The notes beneath the pieces are model-generated. The model did no database searches and had not been told where the DNA came from. It saw only the letters and a program-made list of their open reading frames with translations. Shown piece after piece: positions 32,201 through 36,600 of a DNA stretch of 64,000 bases. Location of the stretch: contig JAFRFD010000009.1 in the NCBI GenBank assembly GCA_017434525.1, positions 1 through 64,000 of the forward strand, written 5' to 3'. A program made the translations under genes and the position numbers. The first letter of the stretch is position 1; each line of letters opens with the position of its first letter. This stretch comes from Methanobrevibacter sp. (GTDB lineage: Archaea > Methanobacteriota > Methanobacteria > Methanobacteriales > Methanobacteriaceae).

Positions 32201-32988
32201 TTATGTTCAAAAGTACAATTGATAATAGTACAGTTGGTGAAACCATCCTTACTTGCAATAGCACCACCATTCAAACCAGCATAATTATCAACAAATGTGG
32301 AATGACTGATTTTTACATTATTGGCATCAACCATAAATACCGCAGCACCAGCACCAATACCATCATTACCATTGTTTAAAGCAATATTGCCCTTGAAGTA
32401 AGAATTGGTAATTGTACTGCCACTACCTCTAATGAATACACCTGCACCATTACCGTATGTAGCAGTGTTATCTATGAAATTACAGTTGTCAATATGAACT
32501 TCACCATTTGCAAAAATAGACCCTCCGTGACCTGTTTGATCACCATTTGGCAAAACAGTAGAATTAGCATTAACAAATGTAATTCCTTTCAAGGTTACAT
32601 TAGCGTTCTGTGCAATAATAAATATTCTGGATTTGTGACTAGCATCAATGATAACATTGCCGTTACCGTTAATGACTTTAGTACCAGATATAATAATACC
32701 TTTATTGCCCAGACTAACATCCGTATCCATGTACGTATAGTTCTTGGTCAGCGTGATTTCTGACCCTCCATTTAAAATGCCCTGTAATTCAGTGAATGAA
32801 CCTTCATTCGCATTTCCCACCAGGCCATTCGATTCGGAGTTAGGAAGTGCGTATGAAGAGACATTATCAACTGACAAGACATTACCGTCTGTGCTATTTG
32901 ATCCACTGTCGACAGCACTTACTGCCTGCAGTGAGAAAATAACACATATTAATAATATAAATATTGTCAATATCTCTTTTCTATTCAT
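11260..32988 (-). CDS. 7242-residue adhesin-like protein: beta-helix plus Ig-like array
   Basis: This very large secreted surface protein starts at the ATG after GGAGGGGGTGTATT, a strong ribosome binding site. Residues 1-25 are a signal peptide ending V-S-A. Residues about 60-3290 are beta-helix repeats (G-G-A-I-Y/F, T-F-x-N-N-T-A). They are broken by two helical insertions (about 1881-2124 and 2443-2776) and two short non-repeat inserts near 810-915 and 1205-1295. A junction domain follows at about 3300-3430, then roughly forty Ig-like modules of some 88 residues to about 7185. The tail has an acidic linker, the motif T-G-N-P-I, one hydrophobic segment and the basic end L-R-R-F-R-K. Family knowledge suggests adhesion at the pseudomurein-covered cell surface, with the beta-helix outermost; this is inferred. 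No frameshift interrupts the 21.7 kb frame. Confidence 0.93.
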   Translation of the reverse strand: MNRKEILTIFILLICVIFSLQAVSAVDSGSNSTDGNVLSVDNVSSYALPNSESNGLVGNANEGSFTELQGILNGGSEITLTKNYTYMDTDVSLGNKGIIISGTKVINGNGNVIIDASHKSRIFIIAQNANVTLKGITFVNANSTVLPNGDQTGHGGSIFANGEVHIDNCNFIDNTATYGNGAGVFIRGSGSTITNSYFKGNIALNNGNDGIGAGAAVFMVDANNVKISHSTFVDNYAGLNGGAIASKDGFTNCTIINCTFEHNTANGSAGAVGMQGTNFKMYNSTFKYNEARGLFDVVGTTPYYPGNGGGIVVRAHDSYVYNTTFISNTAKLYGGGSFLTNTSTDPTNNNTKYELCTFINNTAGSNGGALYWVKGAHYGYVLNSTFTNNTANRSGGAVYWFGTIGTIKYSNFTNNTALGIKEDKDSYGSMTYGGNGGAIMWVGSEGTVYNCTFTTNDASNKGGAVYLQGSSEGLCNNTQFDTCTFTGNVAGVNGGAIDWYRGARNGHILNSVFEDNIANRSGGAVFWSGIGGEIKYSNFTNNTALGIKEANDTYGNMTYGGYGGAVMWTGPNGTIDDCRFISNEAKYNEATNSGGRGGAIYLQGSATDNCTNTTFSNCNFTSNIAGTNGGAIDWHEGAHDGKIINSTFNNNIANANGGAIYWRGHNGNITYSNFTNNTAKGVHPGHYGNVGDGGAIFWAGINGDVDNCRFVENEAIRNDNYVAGGRGGAVYLDRCSHGNKNTTFWNVYFENNIAGTNGGAIDWHDGAEDGLVNNATFINNTAKRNGGAIFWHGQNGTIKNSRFTNNRATGTEWEYTFDLNMGTSIVVQDNGNLVLGNIYVIQNSTLPTVTPTSNDVNKLFVLNYTNGTKKVFKSYVAHNNGTGLIWLKLDETTIDISESIISPVDWAIDQYYGGDGGSILWSGDIGLVYNCSFTDSNSARRGGGAYMTGSDNVTYNLCNFTNSTSGTNGGGVDWLAGANYGKIYNCIFNNTRAARSAGAIYYDGWYGDMQNITIINTTSYGGALKQSKDKLVNYAGWDSSHWDTNTTGGDAGAIMFTGSFIDVYNVTFTNCTASGRGGAVFLQDNHNVAFDLCTFENNRALGTANNTYTNDKDVTSRLNKWNTGHGGAIGFDIGATNGTIKNSKFFNNTAARDGGAIFFAFGSINGTIYNSTFDNNTAKRNGGAFCWDGTGGNVTYCNFTGNKALGVVISTEYAVLTSLDDVINVTGADAYDLDQPSTATDNKLYVLVIYDGTKKAKYELYVSQVTDSHFWLKIDETTETGPSPIDWAVDEYFGGDGGSIYWGGDNGTIDNCKFIDSDSARRGGGAYMTGGDHVNYYNCTFENCTSGTNGGGLDWLAGANYGKVIDCNFTHTEAARSAGAIYYDGDYGEFRNIIIKNTTAHGGDITQNKDGKVKYAGWDSSHWDTNTTGGDGGAIMFTGDHIKVYNANITDCTALGRGGAVFLQDNDNVTFELCRFENNRALGTANNTFNDPHDTSSGLNKDLTGHGGAISFDIDASQSSIINSTFINNTAKNFGGAVHFREGASEDKIINSTFEKNYVDEDGGALYIDGTNCELHNSTFTDNYAGDDGGAIFWQGDAGIIYNITCVNNSGVSTHGNSKGGTICLNGNNISLSNSSFKQSHAKVTGGALFVTGNYVNITGSEFDDCNVTTETGGAIQILGDYVQVRDSTFNECHAPDGGAIYVEGEHVKIIGSEFTNNNITKDGAALYVKGDYAELHNSTFKDNVAGDDGGAIYWEGSHGTIYNITCENNSGISAGDSNSNGGTICLTGGDVTLSESSFKDSFAGADGGAIFVTGDDVTIMTTNFENCTSVEEGGAIYILGHDTTITDCTFEECNATQGGAIYVEGDRATISVNITDTHALGADSYVKTVDYKFFKDNVKEIKYDIDDLIKYVLTIKTGNVIGEDITDENVTCLNSTLRDLYNAVDNVLNDNGINSTNVTIALDIISKLNANLTQLNSTLNPGGAKNITLKLISDLETIEKELNYVLEVSQSLETPANITAEIDGMIKVLDEFTPTSEITADNITTLKSDLIKINDTVKGIFNNSLFNLTNITLALSLLDEFNQTLHTIDANNVLGLSDDVEKIAKELRNISTVSDTLVVPEVIAQGGAIYISGNEALIDGSIINSTDAVYGGGLYITGHDVKVDNSVFMNLYSVEDGGAIDIAGQGGKLYNSKFINNTAGDDGGAINWDGNQGKIYNITCENNKGISLNGSSSNGGTISLTGNDTSIEKSSFTQTYALIAGGAIFVTGNNVNITDTEFKDCNVSMDIAETNKSYANGGGAIYVLGNYSNIINCTFDDSEAREGGAIYVQGHDVKVDKSNFTDSIALNGGTIYIDGDHAIVMGCILNDTVAGSDSHTLLDENLDVSAFQDALSGKGGAIYIKSENSQILDSTITLSNATYEGGAIYVEGNNATISVDFIDCGAGFPAAWVTPDINLFISPIRDILVKVNGIIAYNNDIHNGFSDNFSDIYNSLSFIRNNIVNKIFSNRHLNVDNLHNAIGNLTELNNAMPNMVTDSVLLDTLDLSSYISLLSDIDSDNYNYYNSKVKPVYDGLNTKMAYINILGNDNSYLYKRLESIRNNLVNKIFVDKKLNVNNLHHAIDNLTEVYDCVKFAEKDGSYDKFLNNLSIIIGGLRSIPDNPDDATYNVYDKVRSAAYNNISSLMTYSRNIKNTYGAYKTNVNALKSNLDKLVSQTNLKSFNNVMYDVMVNVADIEANLDLLLDAYAGSDFTELSDNFTYVKSQLGIIHNAAESLQNLGIKGGAIYVAGNDTNITGSTFLRCLVGNALKGEGGAIYINGVNTTITESDFMNCSAPDNGGSIYIDGKNALVEKSTFNKTSSEYRGGAIYIEGFNATVKDSNFTDSTVTGGKYENTNPRGGAIYINENNATIEGSIFNNSSVSTTVGEGGTVYIEGDYTRILSSEFETSKAFIGGTIFLEGDHCTVSDSSFNDSHTLNREGHGGAMYSTGSNSRVYASNFTNNDAEGNGGAIFWYGGDSSRNNVVDDCIFINNTAKANTYQLNTKGGGAVYWSEGGYYGTVKNSKFYNNSVVSSINHKADGGAILWDKSLHALVDNCIFIGDYVFTTGDQNNGIWAQGGAMYLRPNANYTIRDSLFENCYSSKEGGALYMQSADSSVPGNVLVENTKFINNTAQGIGKYEIFGGGAVMIKQIKTVDFKNVSFINNTANVGGALSVYKVYGNAKTFDQCTFENNTATEMGGAIYILEGNDKVLYVTNSNFTYNKAVKGSAIYAEKSFYLTNVELLKNRANTSSLDMAFSRPDGTLDLTLKGWDNYLNAMYITKGNTAYCSNVKYWTDDTKLSGTEAITSQSKSGLEAEPTLEKGISLTVELFDANNNKLNVGNDIFATDAIGELHLTPNDFDGITSFENVYVKARLTNEDYYTQVEVTTRLPSSMEATAHNVTYHRNATVNVTITPSTGLPAATGIVSVYYGDVFLGNISVTNNKGISDEILTNITADRFLEVGTHNLTLKYWGDLYNDEINITVPINVTKAQSNITIVAFNEIGYNLFINVTIVDDWDGKYYADATGNVTLNVYGKDLTTPIQSKVVYLTNGTGVTFFDLLPANYTIKAVYDGDKNYNASINSTTVELHHKQDIRILIDINATAGDIMVDETVYINITILTPEGFEATGNVTLYLDNEKYSLSLTDSKVQFNKTGLPAGHKIVTVCYDGSKDLQANYGDAEFNVLKYNTTFTIGVTNITHNQTEVINITFLNETEGVVYIYVNGGNYSAIINNRTAILELSNLTVGEHNVTVKFPGDWKFNNVTNMTRFYVKQVTPDVIIDVDNVTYGNPTNIVIKVPDCVSGNVSIKINGTPYGDPKLIDNGKVEFDVGILAAGNYTVEAIYSGDTNHTSARYKQNFTVYKANRTIDIEVKDIVYGDVEHIEVYVNASGNVTITVNGKSETIVLNESGKASLDVYNLSAKTYTVDVTYNGNDNYTKSSASKTFTVSQMATSLDVKVHDVPIRGMEYINITVMNSTGGVATNLNGTLTINIDGVDRKANIINGTATFNTTEFNNAVGKRVVWVFFEGDVNFKESRAMKTYKVTQRTLTENDLNVTAQNITVGQTGNVTVNLPKDITGYVVIEIEAYNGYRDDTYYKEVNNGEAFVYPEDLREGTYHVYVTYKGTDYKPRFAETLFTVSKIKVNVTIDVNDTVYDNTSDIVVYVDDGVEGAITIKINNTLIGTFAIVDGKVNTTVKLGAGKYTVYAEYEGNYKYNANKTESKSFTVEKATPAITIDPVTVDANTSAVIVVHINDTATGTINITVNKQNYTADIIDGVATFDMIPVLPAGIYNVTANYYALSDTNYTEGSKYIEVGVTVTKIKCYPMNVSAENITVGQNTNITVNVPDGATGYVIIWVNGTDHINRTIVDGEVKFSLGDNLKEGVYVVNATLIDDNYENRVVTTFFTVSKVDTPISILVTEPVYVNDTAVITVTVPDGIKDIVTIEINGESYNNKSVEGNKVIFEVSNITYGNKTVVAIYGGDDKFRSNYTTENFTVHKRNSFINVNATNGVVDGEVIINVTVPERATGYVIVNVNGTNYTINLTKGDDRVAVKVTKDGPYNVTVTYIGDDQFLPNTNNTNFTVSKLDTDVIIDVKDTVYDKDVNIVVYVDEGVEGSITLSLNTTSLGTYGIVGGKVNITIDNPGVDNYVVYAVYNGNYKYNVNDTASKKFSVTKATPVIVIDKVTVDANTNATVIVHINDTATGTINITVNGKPYEAIINDGIAEFTVDILPVGEYDITANYNALTDTNYTVNSTTLVKGLNVTKVKCYPMNVSTVDVKSGENTTITVYVPGDATGKVFIDVNGTKLNKTVSGGKAVFNVTKDIAGRYVVNATLSDPKYANKTIIANYYVSHRDTPLSIDVTEPVYVNDTAVITVTVPDGIENQVTIEINGETYTNKSVSGNDVIFEVPNITYGNKTVVAIYGGDDKFAYNSTTKNFTVHKRDSFINVTASEGVTVDGEAIINVTVPANAIGYVVVNVNGTNYTINLTAGEDRVAVKVTEAGLYNVTVTYIGDDQYLPSSNNTNFTVSKITPFINATVINDGIISNGSDVNITIHAPSDITGKVNVTVWDMDRDINTTYTVYVNEGTGTLPLEAPAIGKYNVTVRYLENRKYLENRNYTTFEVYNNEKELIVLPGDIYVFETKTVNVILSGDQTGKYLTVIITNASGEVMRNESVLIKDYISSTFTNFSSAYWTLPLLDAGSYDVKAIYIENAGPRTYIHEGSSSFNVYKRASQITINEIKNTTVGNNVTIELELTPGATGNISVFVNGLEHKTTADNLTFIIPGLGADEYVVKALYYGDKNYNASNDTSAFRVDKNTVPLSISTANLGDVEQINVTVGNNATGQILLDIEDNHYYANITNGVAQFNITGIKAGKHNVTATYIENNKYYGNTTNSSFTISKYQPEFTINGTDIDVGGIELIKFETKDDITSLVTVEVNDRNYTTFIKDGKGNLTLANLEAGSYNITLYFPASDKYEAATANNTFKVRQITPDIHIDVQNITYGEVETITVFVNAEGNVTIKVGDQEFKERPIVDGIVTVDVPGLDANNYTANVTYNGNVNFTANNLKANFTVKKADPIISVEVENIVYGNVEYIVVHVNARGNVTIRINGTDINETISLENGQKVIKLMASRWNVPKYDGKASLDVHNLAVGTYDVTVTYNGNENYNTATATAEFNVTKAESPIRLDADTYIKVGDNATITVELPENATGNVTVEIDGVKYTSDNITDGVVKFTIKNLTYGNKTVAITYSGDGNHSANFTTSKLIVDKYASTVNATITPAIDVGENPVITVEVPQNATGYVIVKINNESYAIKVNNGTGSATIKGLASGDYPINVTYLGDDKYFASNSTSSIKVSKVPSTVNVTVQNITVGDKAVINISTPADLCGNVTVSVNGDNHTVYVSGGHGTLVLEDLGVGNYTVDAIFDGCRKYEPSNDTAKFEVAPVEVGEIKVIDQGNGTITIVAPSIENGNVTVKVGNETYNVTVINGTANVDLVNNTPGTYNVTVIYDGDDTHAPATVEGNVTVPKYPSEIKLDAPKITEGEPAIITVEVPAGATGNVTVVIDGKEYPAEVKNSVAVVTIDGLTAGNKTYVVKYSGDGNFSDAYAIGNLTVAKAKEVPDMNIIDYGNGTVVVVVGDNATGNVTIKLGDKEFNATVVNGTAVVTLDNITPGTHEVEVIYSGDDTHTNSTVPATITVPKYDSPMNITVGEAKEGEPIVITVEVPAGATGDVIVYVGGENHTASVDPETGKAIVTVENVSAGNHTIAVEYVGDDNYSSNYAISNMTVDKAKVESDLTVVDYGNGTVVVVVGDNATGNVTVTVDGQNYTADVINGTAVVTLNNITPGTHEVEVIYSGDDTHTNATASTVVNGPKYDSSINVTVGEAKEGEPTVITVKVPENATGNVTVTVDGQKYSAEIKDGEAIVKVENLTAGDKSVIVEYPGDDNYGGNYTIYDFTVEKAKSNPDIKVIDQGNGTIVVIVGDNATGNVTVTVDGQNYTADVINGTAVVTLNNATPGTHDIEVIYSGDDTHNATTKDATIRVGEQDAPITVDVKDIYVGDTATITVNVPENATGEITIEINGKSYTKNITDGKATFTVDDLAAGNKTVSVIYEGDEYYTHNATTTQFKVFKRSSAINATIKDSNVGENVTITVYGPKDATGQVLIDIDGVGYYVNLTNGSGTAQIPRIPSGIYNVNLAYMGDDRYIGSSNVSKFNVNKVKSFVIPIAHDIYVGELETIRVSVPTDATGNVTLVIDGEEYNFNIDTGALSTPYNDGDKYSVAVSGGNGEIVISGLPKGEYTVSARYNGDAKYLPCVNTTTFKVIKVESNIQVIDQNNGTVVVRVPCDATGNITIKLGNDTYTGIIENGTAVIDLGNATPGVHDIEVTYSGDGEYLPKTINSTVEIPKKNTPISVEANDIYVGDVEVITVTLPDDATGNVTIEIDGKKYSSTIKDGKATFEVEGMLSGEKTVAVKYPGDSKYGENATTGQFTVSKVPSNVKAAAKDITSGKTETITVTVPKDATGKVLIEIDGVGYYGYIVNGKAKILIPNIAAGKYAGKVTYEGDEKYLPSTTSVSFTVSKAKAPISAIGDEIKVGESGTVVVKLPEDATGTVTITIDGKTYTEKVENGQAIFVVSDLAVGEYKVTVYYSGDVKYPSNTTVTKIIVDGDHSDNDENSEGISLSTYSTGNPIFVILLILIALGSTQLRRFRK
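13250..15060 (-). repeat. two-module Ig supra-repeat, about 520 bp, in the adhesin C-terminal part
   Basis: Within the 7242-residue adhesin, pairs of Ig-like modules recur at about 518-520 bp. One module of each pair carries the sequence G-N-G-T-(V/I)-V-V-V-V-G-D-N-A-T-G-N-V-T. Equivalent DNA stretches lie near 13430, 13945 and 14465, and their bases are nearly the same. The unit is two modules, so the array seems to have grown by copying pairs. Confidence 0.75.
17790..20460 (-). repeat. five-module Ig supra-repeat, about 1.35 kb
   Basis: In the Ig-like array of the 7242-residue adhesin, module types recognised by their linkers occur in the order K-C-Y-P-M, D-T-P, N/D-S-F, L-D-T-D, A-T-P and then start again. 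K-C-Y-P-M modules begin near 19925 and 18575, giving a period of about 1350 bp. A partial earlier copy (the V-D-D/A-T-P pair) is visible near 20460-20200. Confidence 0.7.
22690..23090 (-). other. junction domain between beta-helix and Ig array
   Basis: This part of the 7242-residue adhesin matches neither the beta-helix nor the Ig repeats. It begins with L-N-A-M-Y, then V-K-Y-W, then a segment resembling an Ig strand set (L-T-V-E-L-F-D-A-N), and ends with T-N-E-D-Y-Y-T. The same order appears in both other adhesins, near 2180-2600 and 43590-43960. It probably caps the beta-helix and hands over to the stalk. Confidence 0.6.
24660..25660 (-). other. helical insertion B in the beta-helix of the 7242-residue adhesin
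   Basis: About 333 residues without G-G-A-I-Y motifs interrupt the beta-helix. The segment is rich in L, N, D, K and I in heptad-like spacing, consistent with helices. It contains an internal duplication: two stretches with N-K-I-F, L-N-V-x-N-L-H and A-I-x-N-L-T-E are encoded near 25140-25200 and 25440-25500. It begins after a repeat reading G-G-A-I-Y-V-E-G-N-N-A-T-I-S-V, and the beta-helix resumes with G-G-A-I-Y-V-A-G-N. No family was recognised. Confidence 0.65.
26615..27345 (-). other. helical insertion A in the beta-helix of the 7242-residue adhesin
   Basis: About 244 residues of predicted helix replace the beta-helix pattern. The segment has leucine- and isoleucine-rich spacing, many N-x-T sequons and two related halves; each has T-L-(R/K), then N-x-T-N-(V/I)-T-(I/L)-A-L and a long helix. 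It starts after a repeat ending A-T-I-S-V and ends before G-G-A-I-Y-I-S-G-N, the same frame position as insertion B. No family was recognised. Confidence 0.65.
28400..30570 (-). repeat. tandem block duplication of about 1.15 kb in the beta-helix
   Basis: Two consecutive blocks of about 385 residues in the 7242-residue adhesin match almost motif by motif. Each opens with a short insert ending W-L-K-(L/I)-D-E-T-T and P-(V/I)-D-W-A. The shared sequence continues G-G-D-G-G-S-I, N-S/D-S-A-R-R-G-G-G-A-Y-M-T-G, Y-A-G-W-D-S-S-H-W-D-T-N and A-L-G-T-A-N-N-T. The equivalent G-G-D-G-G-S-I codons lie near 30250 and 29100. Confidence 0.8.
30600..32000 (-). repeat. tandem beta-helix unit of about 375-400 bp, three to four copies
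   Basis: Units of about 125-130 residues recur near the N-terminus of the 7242-residue adhesin. Each carries Y-S-N-F-T-N-N-T-A, then (N/G)-G-G-A-(I/V)-M/F-W, then G-G-A-I-D-W and a G-A-x-x-G-x-I-x-N-S turn. Equivalent points lie near 31720, 31340 and 30940. Confidence 0.65.
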
Positions 32989-33626
32989 AATACACCCCCT
33001 CCATTTGATGACATATATTTTTTACATATGTCTCTTTGGAGAGTCTATCGTGATATTTATTTTAGAATATCATAATATATAATCTTTTTCTTTACAAAAA
33101 ATAGAAAAAAACTAAAAAAAATTCAGAATTAAATTAAAAAATTAAACAATGATAAACATAGCATTACTAATAAAATTACATGTAAAAAAATCGAATTTCA
33201 TAATAAACCCAGTTCAACTCAACAATCTTCAACTGAAAAAATAATAATAAAAATCAGTATAATTATAGCAGATTCACATTGAAGATATAAAACTGGAGAG
33301 TATGAACATTTTAGTTGGAATTATATGAATGATATTTAAAAAAAATTACGAAAAATATTGAAAAACCATGCAACAAAATTTAAAAAATGCTGAAAAAAAT
33401 TGCCATATTTTGATTAAGCATAGCAATAAAACCCATAAAAGTTAAAAATTAATTATACAAATTAAAATCAGTGATAATCACCACAAGACCACCACAAAGT
33501 AATATTAAAAATTAATAGAAAACTATAAAAAAATTAGAATACCCTCAATAATAGAATATAATTTTTACACAGTTTGAACATTGAATTTGAAAAAAAAGAA
33601 AAATAAGAAATCATGAAAAATCATGA
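32989..33626. other. AT-rich intergenic region between the second and third adhesins
   Basis: About 640 bases without a credible gene. It contains the promoter and leader of the 7242-residue adhesin at its left end and the terminator of the 5404-residue adhesin at its right end. The middle is A/T-rich with no repeat or RNA gene that I recognise. Confidence 0.7.
33001..33092 (-). promoter_or_regulatory. promoter and leader of the 7242-residue adhesin gene
   Basis: On the minus strand a TATA-like AAAGATTATATATTATG lies at about 33071-33088. The leader before the ATG at 32988 contains two possible small hairpins: ACTCTCCAAAGAGA, and GACATAT paired with ATATGTC at about 33009-33031. The ribosome binding site GGAGGGGGTG follows. 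The hairpins could affect translation, but this is only suggested by the sequence. Confidence 0.5.
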
Positions 33627-33627
33627 T
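33594..33627 (-). terminator. hairpin plus T-run after the 5404-residue adhesin
   Basis: Directly after the TAA stop, the minus strand reads ATCATGA, a TTTT loop, then TCATGAT, a perfect 7-bp stem (33610-33616 with 33621-33627). It is followed by T-rich bases (TTCTTATTTTTCTTTTTTTT). The layout is that of a factor-independent terminator. Confidence 0.65.
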
Positions 33628-36600
33628 TACTTTTTAAATTTTCTCATTTGACCTGAACCCAATACCAATAATATTAATATTAATAATATTATAGGGTTTC
33701 CGGTAGGATATTGATACAAACTTATTCCACCATCATGTTCAAATACATTAGTGGCATTAGTAGTATCATTTTTCTCTACAGGATTGACTTTTATAGATCC
33801 TACAGTATTACCCGGAAGATATTTTTCATCACCTGAATAGTATGCAATGATGTCATGTTCCCCAGCTTTCAAGCCAGGAATGATGAATATTGCCACCCCA
33901 TCTTCAATATCTGCAGTGTACTGTTTTCCATCGATTTCAATAGTAATTGTACCTGTTGCATCTTCCGGAACATATACAATAATTTCACCATCTTCACCAA
34001 CAGTGATTTCAGGCGCTTCAATGTCCACTTGAGGTTTTAACTTAAGAACATCAAATGTTGTTCTGTTTTCACTTGGTTTGAATAATATTGTACCCTTATA
34101 TTCAACTGTAACAAGTTTTGTGCCTGCTTTTAGACCCGGTACGACCAATATTGCTTCACTGTTATTGTCAAGCGGAACAATGTATATTTCACCATCGACA
34201 GTTACTGTTACGTTTCCGGTTAGTCCTTCAGGGCCAACCTTAATGTTGATTACTGCATCTTCACCGACATAGATGTCATCGGCTGTTACGACAACAGTGC
34301 TTTGTTTGTCCCTTACATGGAACAGGTCACTTGTATCTACACTTGTGTAGTTTTCATTACCTGGATAGAATGCATATGCAGGATATGCGCCTACCGGCAA
34401 GTTGATTAAGTTCCAAGTTGCATTGCCCTTGTAGTCATGTTTTGTTGCTGTCAGTACATCAGTGGTTACGACTCCATTGTCAAGGGATATCATCACTGTT
34501 CTGTTGTATATTGTGACATATACGAATCCAGGAGCATTGACTGTTATGTTCGCCACTTCTATTTCGCCAACCCAAATGTCTTCAACCTCAATAGTGATAA
34601 TCGGAACAACACGTGCTACATTGAATGTGCCTGATGTTGAGTTTCCAACATACACTCCGTCTCCGCCATACACGACAGTCACAGGATAGTCTCCTCCTGC
34701 CGGATCGATTATCGGCAAGGTCACCTCACCATTATTGATCGGTAAACCAGCATAAGTCACGTTTCTTACAGTGATGTTTACTGTGCCTGTTGCCCCTTTA
34801 GGTAATGTTACCTTGAGGATTTCATCTTCACCGTAAGTGATGTCATATGCATCAATGCTTATTGGAGTGTTGCGTTTTTCGGATGTCACATTGTCACTGG
34901 TATCATTGTTGTTTGTCAGGTTTGTATCGTTTTCCCTGGATTTTGCAAATGCGACGTTTTCAATTGTGCCGTTTGAAATGACACGTGCAGTGATTGTTAA
35001 GATTACGGTTTCACCGGCATTGAGATTACCTATTGATGATATGCCTGTCTTGTCATCATAGACAATTCCTTTGCGTGAGGATTCGAATGAAACGAATTTC
35101 AACAGGTCGCTTAGCTTATCAGTGACATTGACTCCAGTGGCATTGGAAGGACCGTAATTTACAACGGTTATTGTGTATTCTATAAGGTCATTCACATTTA
35201 CCACGGTTGTGTTTACAACTTTACTTATTCTGATATCCACTATCGGAAGTGCAGTTACATTATCAGAGCTTCCATTGTTATTGGATTTGTTTGTATCATT
35301 TTCTCTGCTTTTTGCAATTACTATATTTTCAATAGTGCCGTTTGCGATAACCTGAACTGTTAAAGTCAGGACCACAGGTTTATTCACTGATAAATCACCG
35401 ATGTGCCATATGTTTGTTGAATTATCATAATAACCCACGTCAGCTTCTGCTTTAACCAGTTTTACAAACGGACTTAATTTTTCAGTCACGTTAACACCGG
35501 TAGCGTTGCAAGGACCAGCGTTAACTACAGTGATATTGTATTCTACTAAATCTGTCACGTTCACGACAGTTGCATTTACTGTTTTATTAATCCTTAAATC
35601 GACAACAATCTGTGCAGTTATGTTTGTAATGTTAGCCACATTGTTTGAAGTGTTTGTATCGTTTTCAATGCCTTTGACTGTAACAACATTTGAAATGTTT
35701 CCTGCAGACATGACACGGGCCACAATGGTCAGTGTAGCATTGGACTGATTGGTTAATGTTCCGATATTTTTCCATGTGAAACCGTCATATTCACCAACAG
35801 TTGCATTGGATGAGACCATTTCAAGTAAAGGACTTAATTTCTCAGCTACAAACACGCCATGGGCATCACATGGACCATCATTCCTGATGAAGATAGTGAA
35901 TTTGATTAAATCACCCACAACAACAGAAGAAACATTAGCCTCTTTTGTAATCTGCAAGTCAACAATATTCAAAGAGGTAATGTTAGTAATGTTAGCCTTA
36001 TTGTTTGAAGTGTTTGTATCATTTTCAATACCTGATACTGTAACCACATTTGAAATATTGCCCTCAGAGACAACACGAGCCACAATAGTCAAAACAGCAC
36101 TAGACTGATTAGTCAAATTACCAATCATCCAAGTGAAACCATCATAATCACCCAAAGTAGTAGTGTTGGAAACATACTCGAGATGTGAATCCAAAGCCTC
36201 ACCAACAAACACACCAGTAGCATCACAAGGACCATTATTCCTAACAGTAACAGTGAACTTAATCAAATCACCCACAACAACAGAAGAAACATTGACCACT
36301 TTTGTAATCTGCAAGTCAACAATATTCAATGAAGTAATGTTAGTAATGTTAGCCTCATTGTTAGACTTATTAGTATCATTTTCAATACTGTTTACCACCA
36401 CGACATTAGATATATTGCCCTCAGAGACAACACGAGCCACAATAGTCAAAACAGCACTAGACTGATTAGTCAAATTACCAATCATCCAAGTATAACCATC
36501 ATAATCCCCAAGAGTAGTTGTATTGGAAACATGCTTAAGATGGGAATCCAAAGCCTCACCAACAAACACACCAGTAGCATCACAAGGACCATTATTCCTA

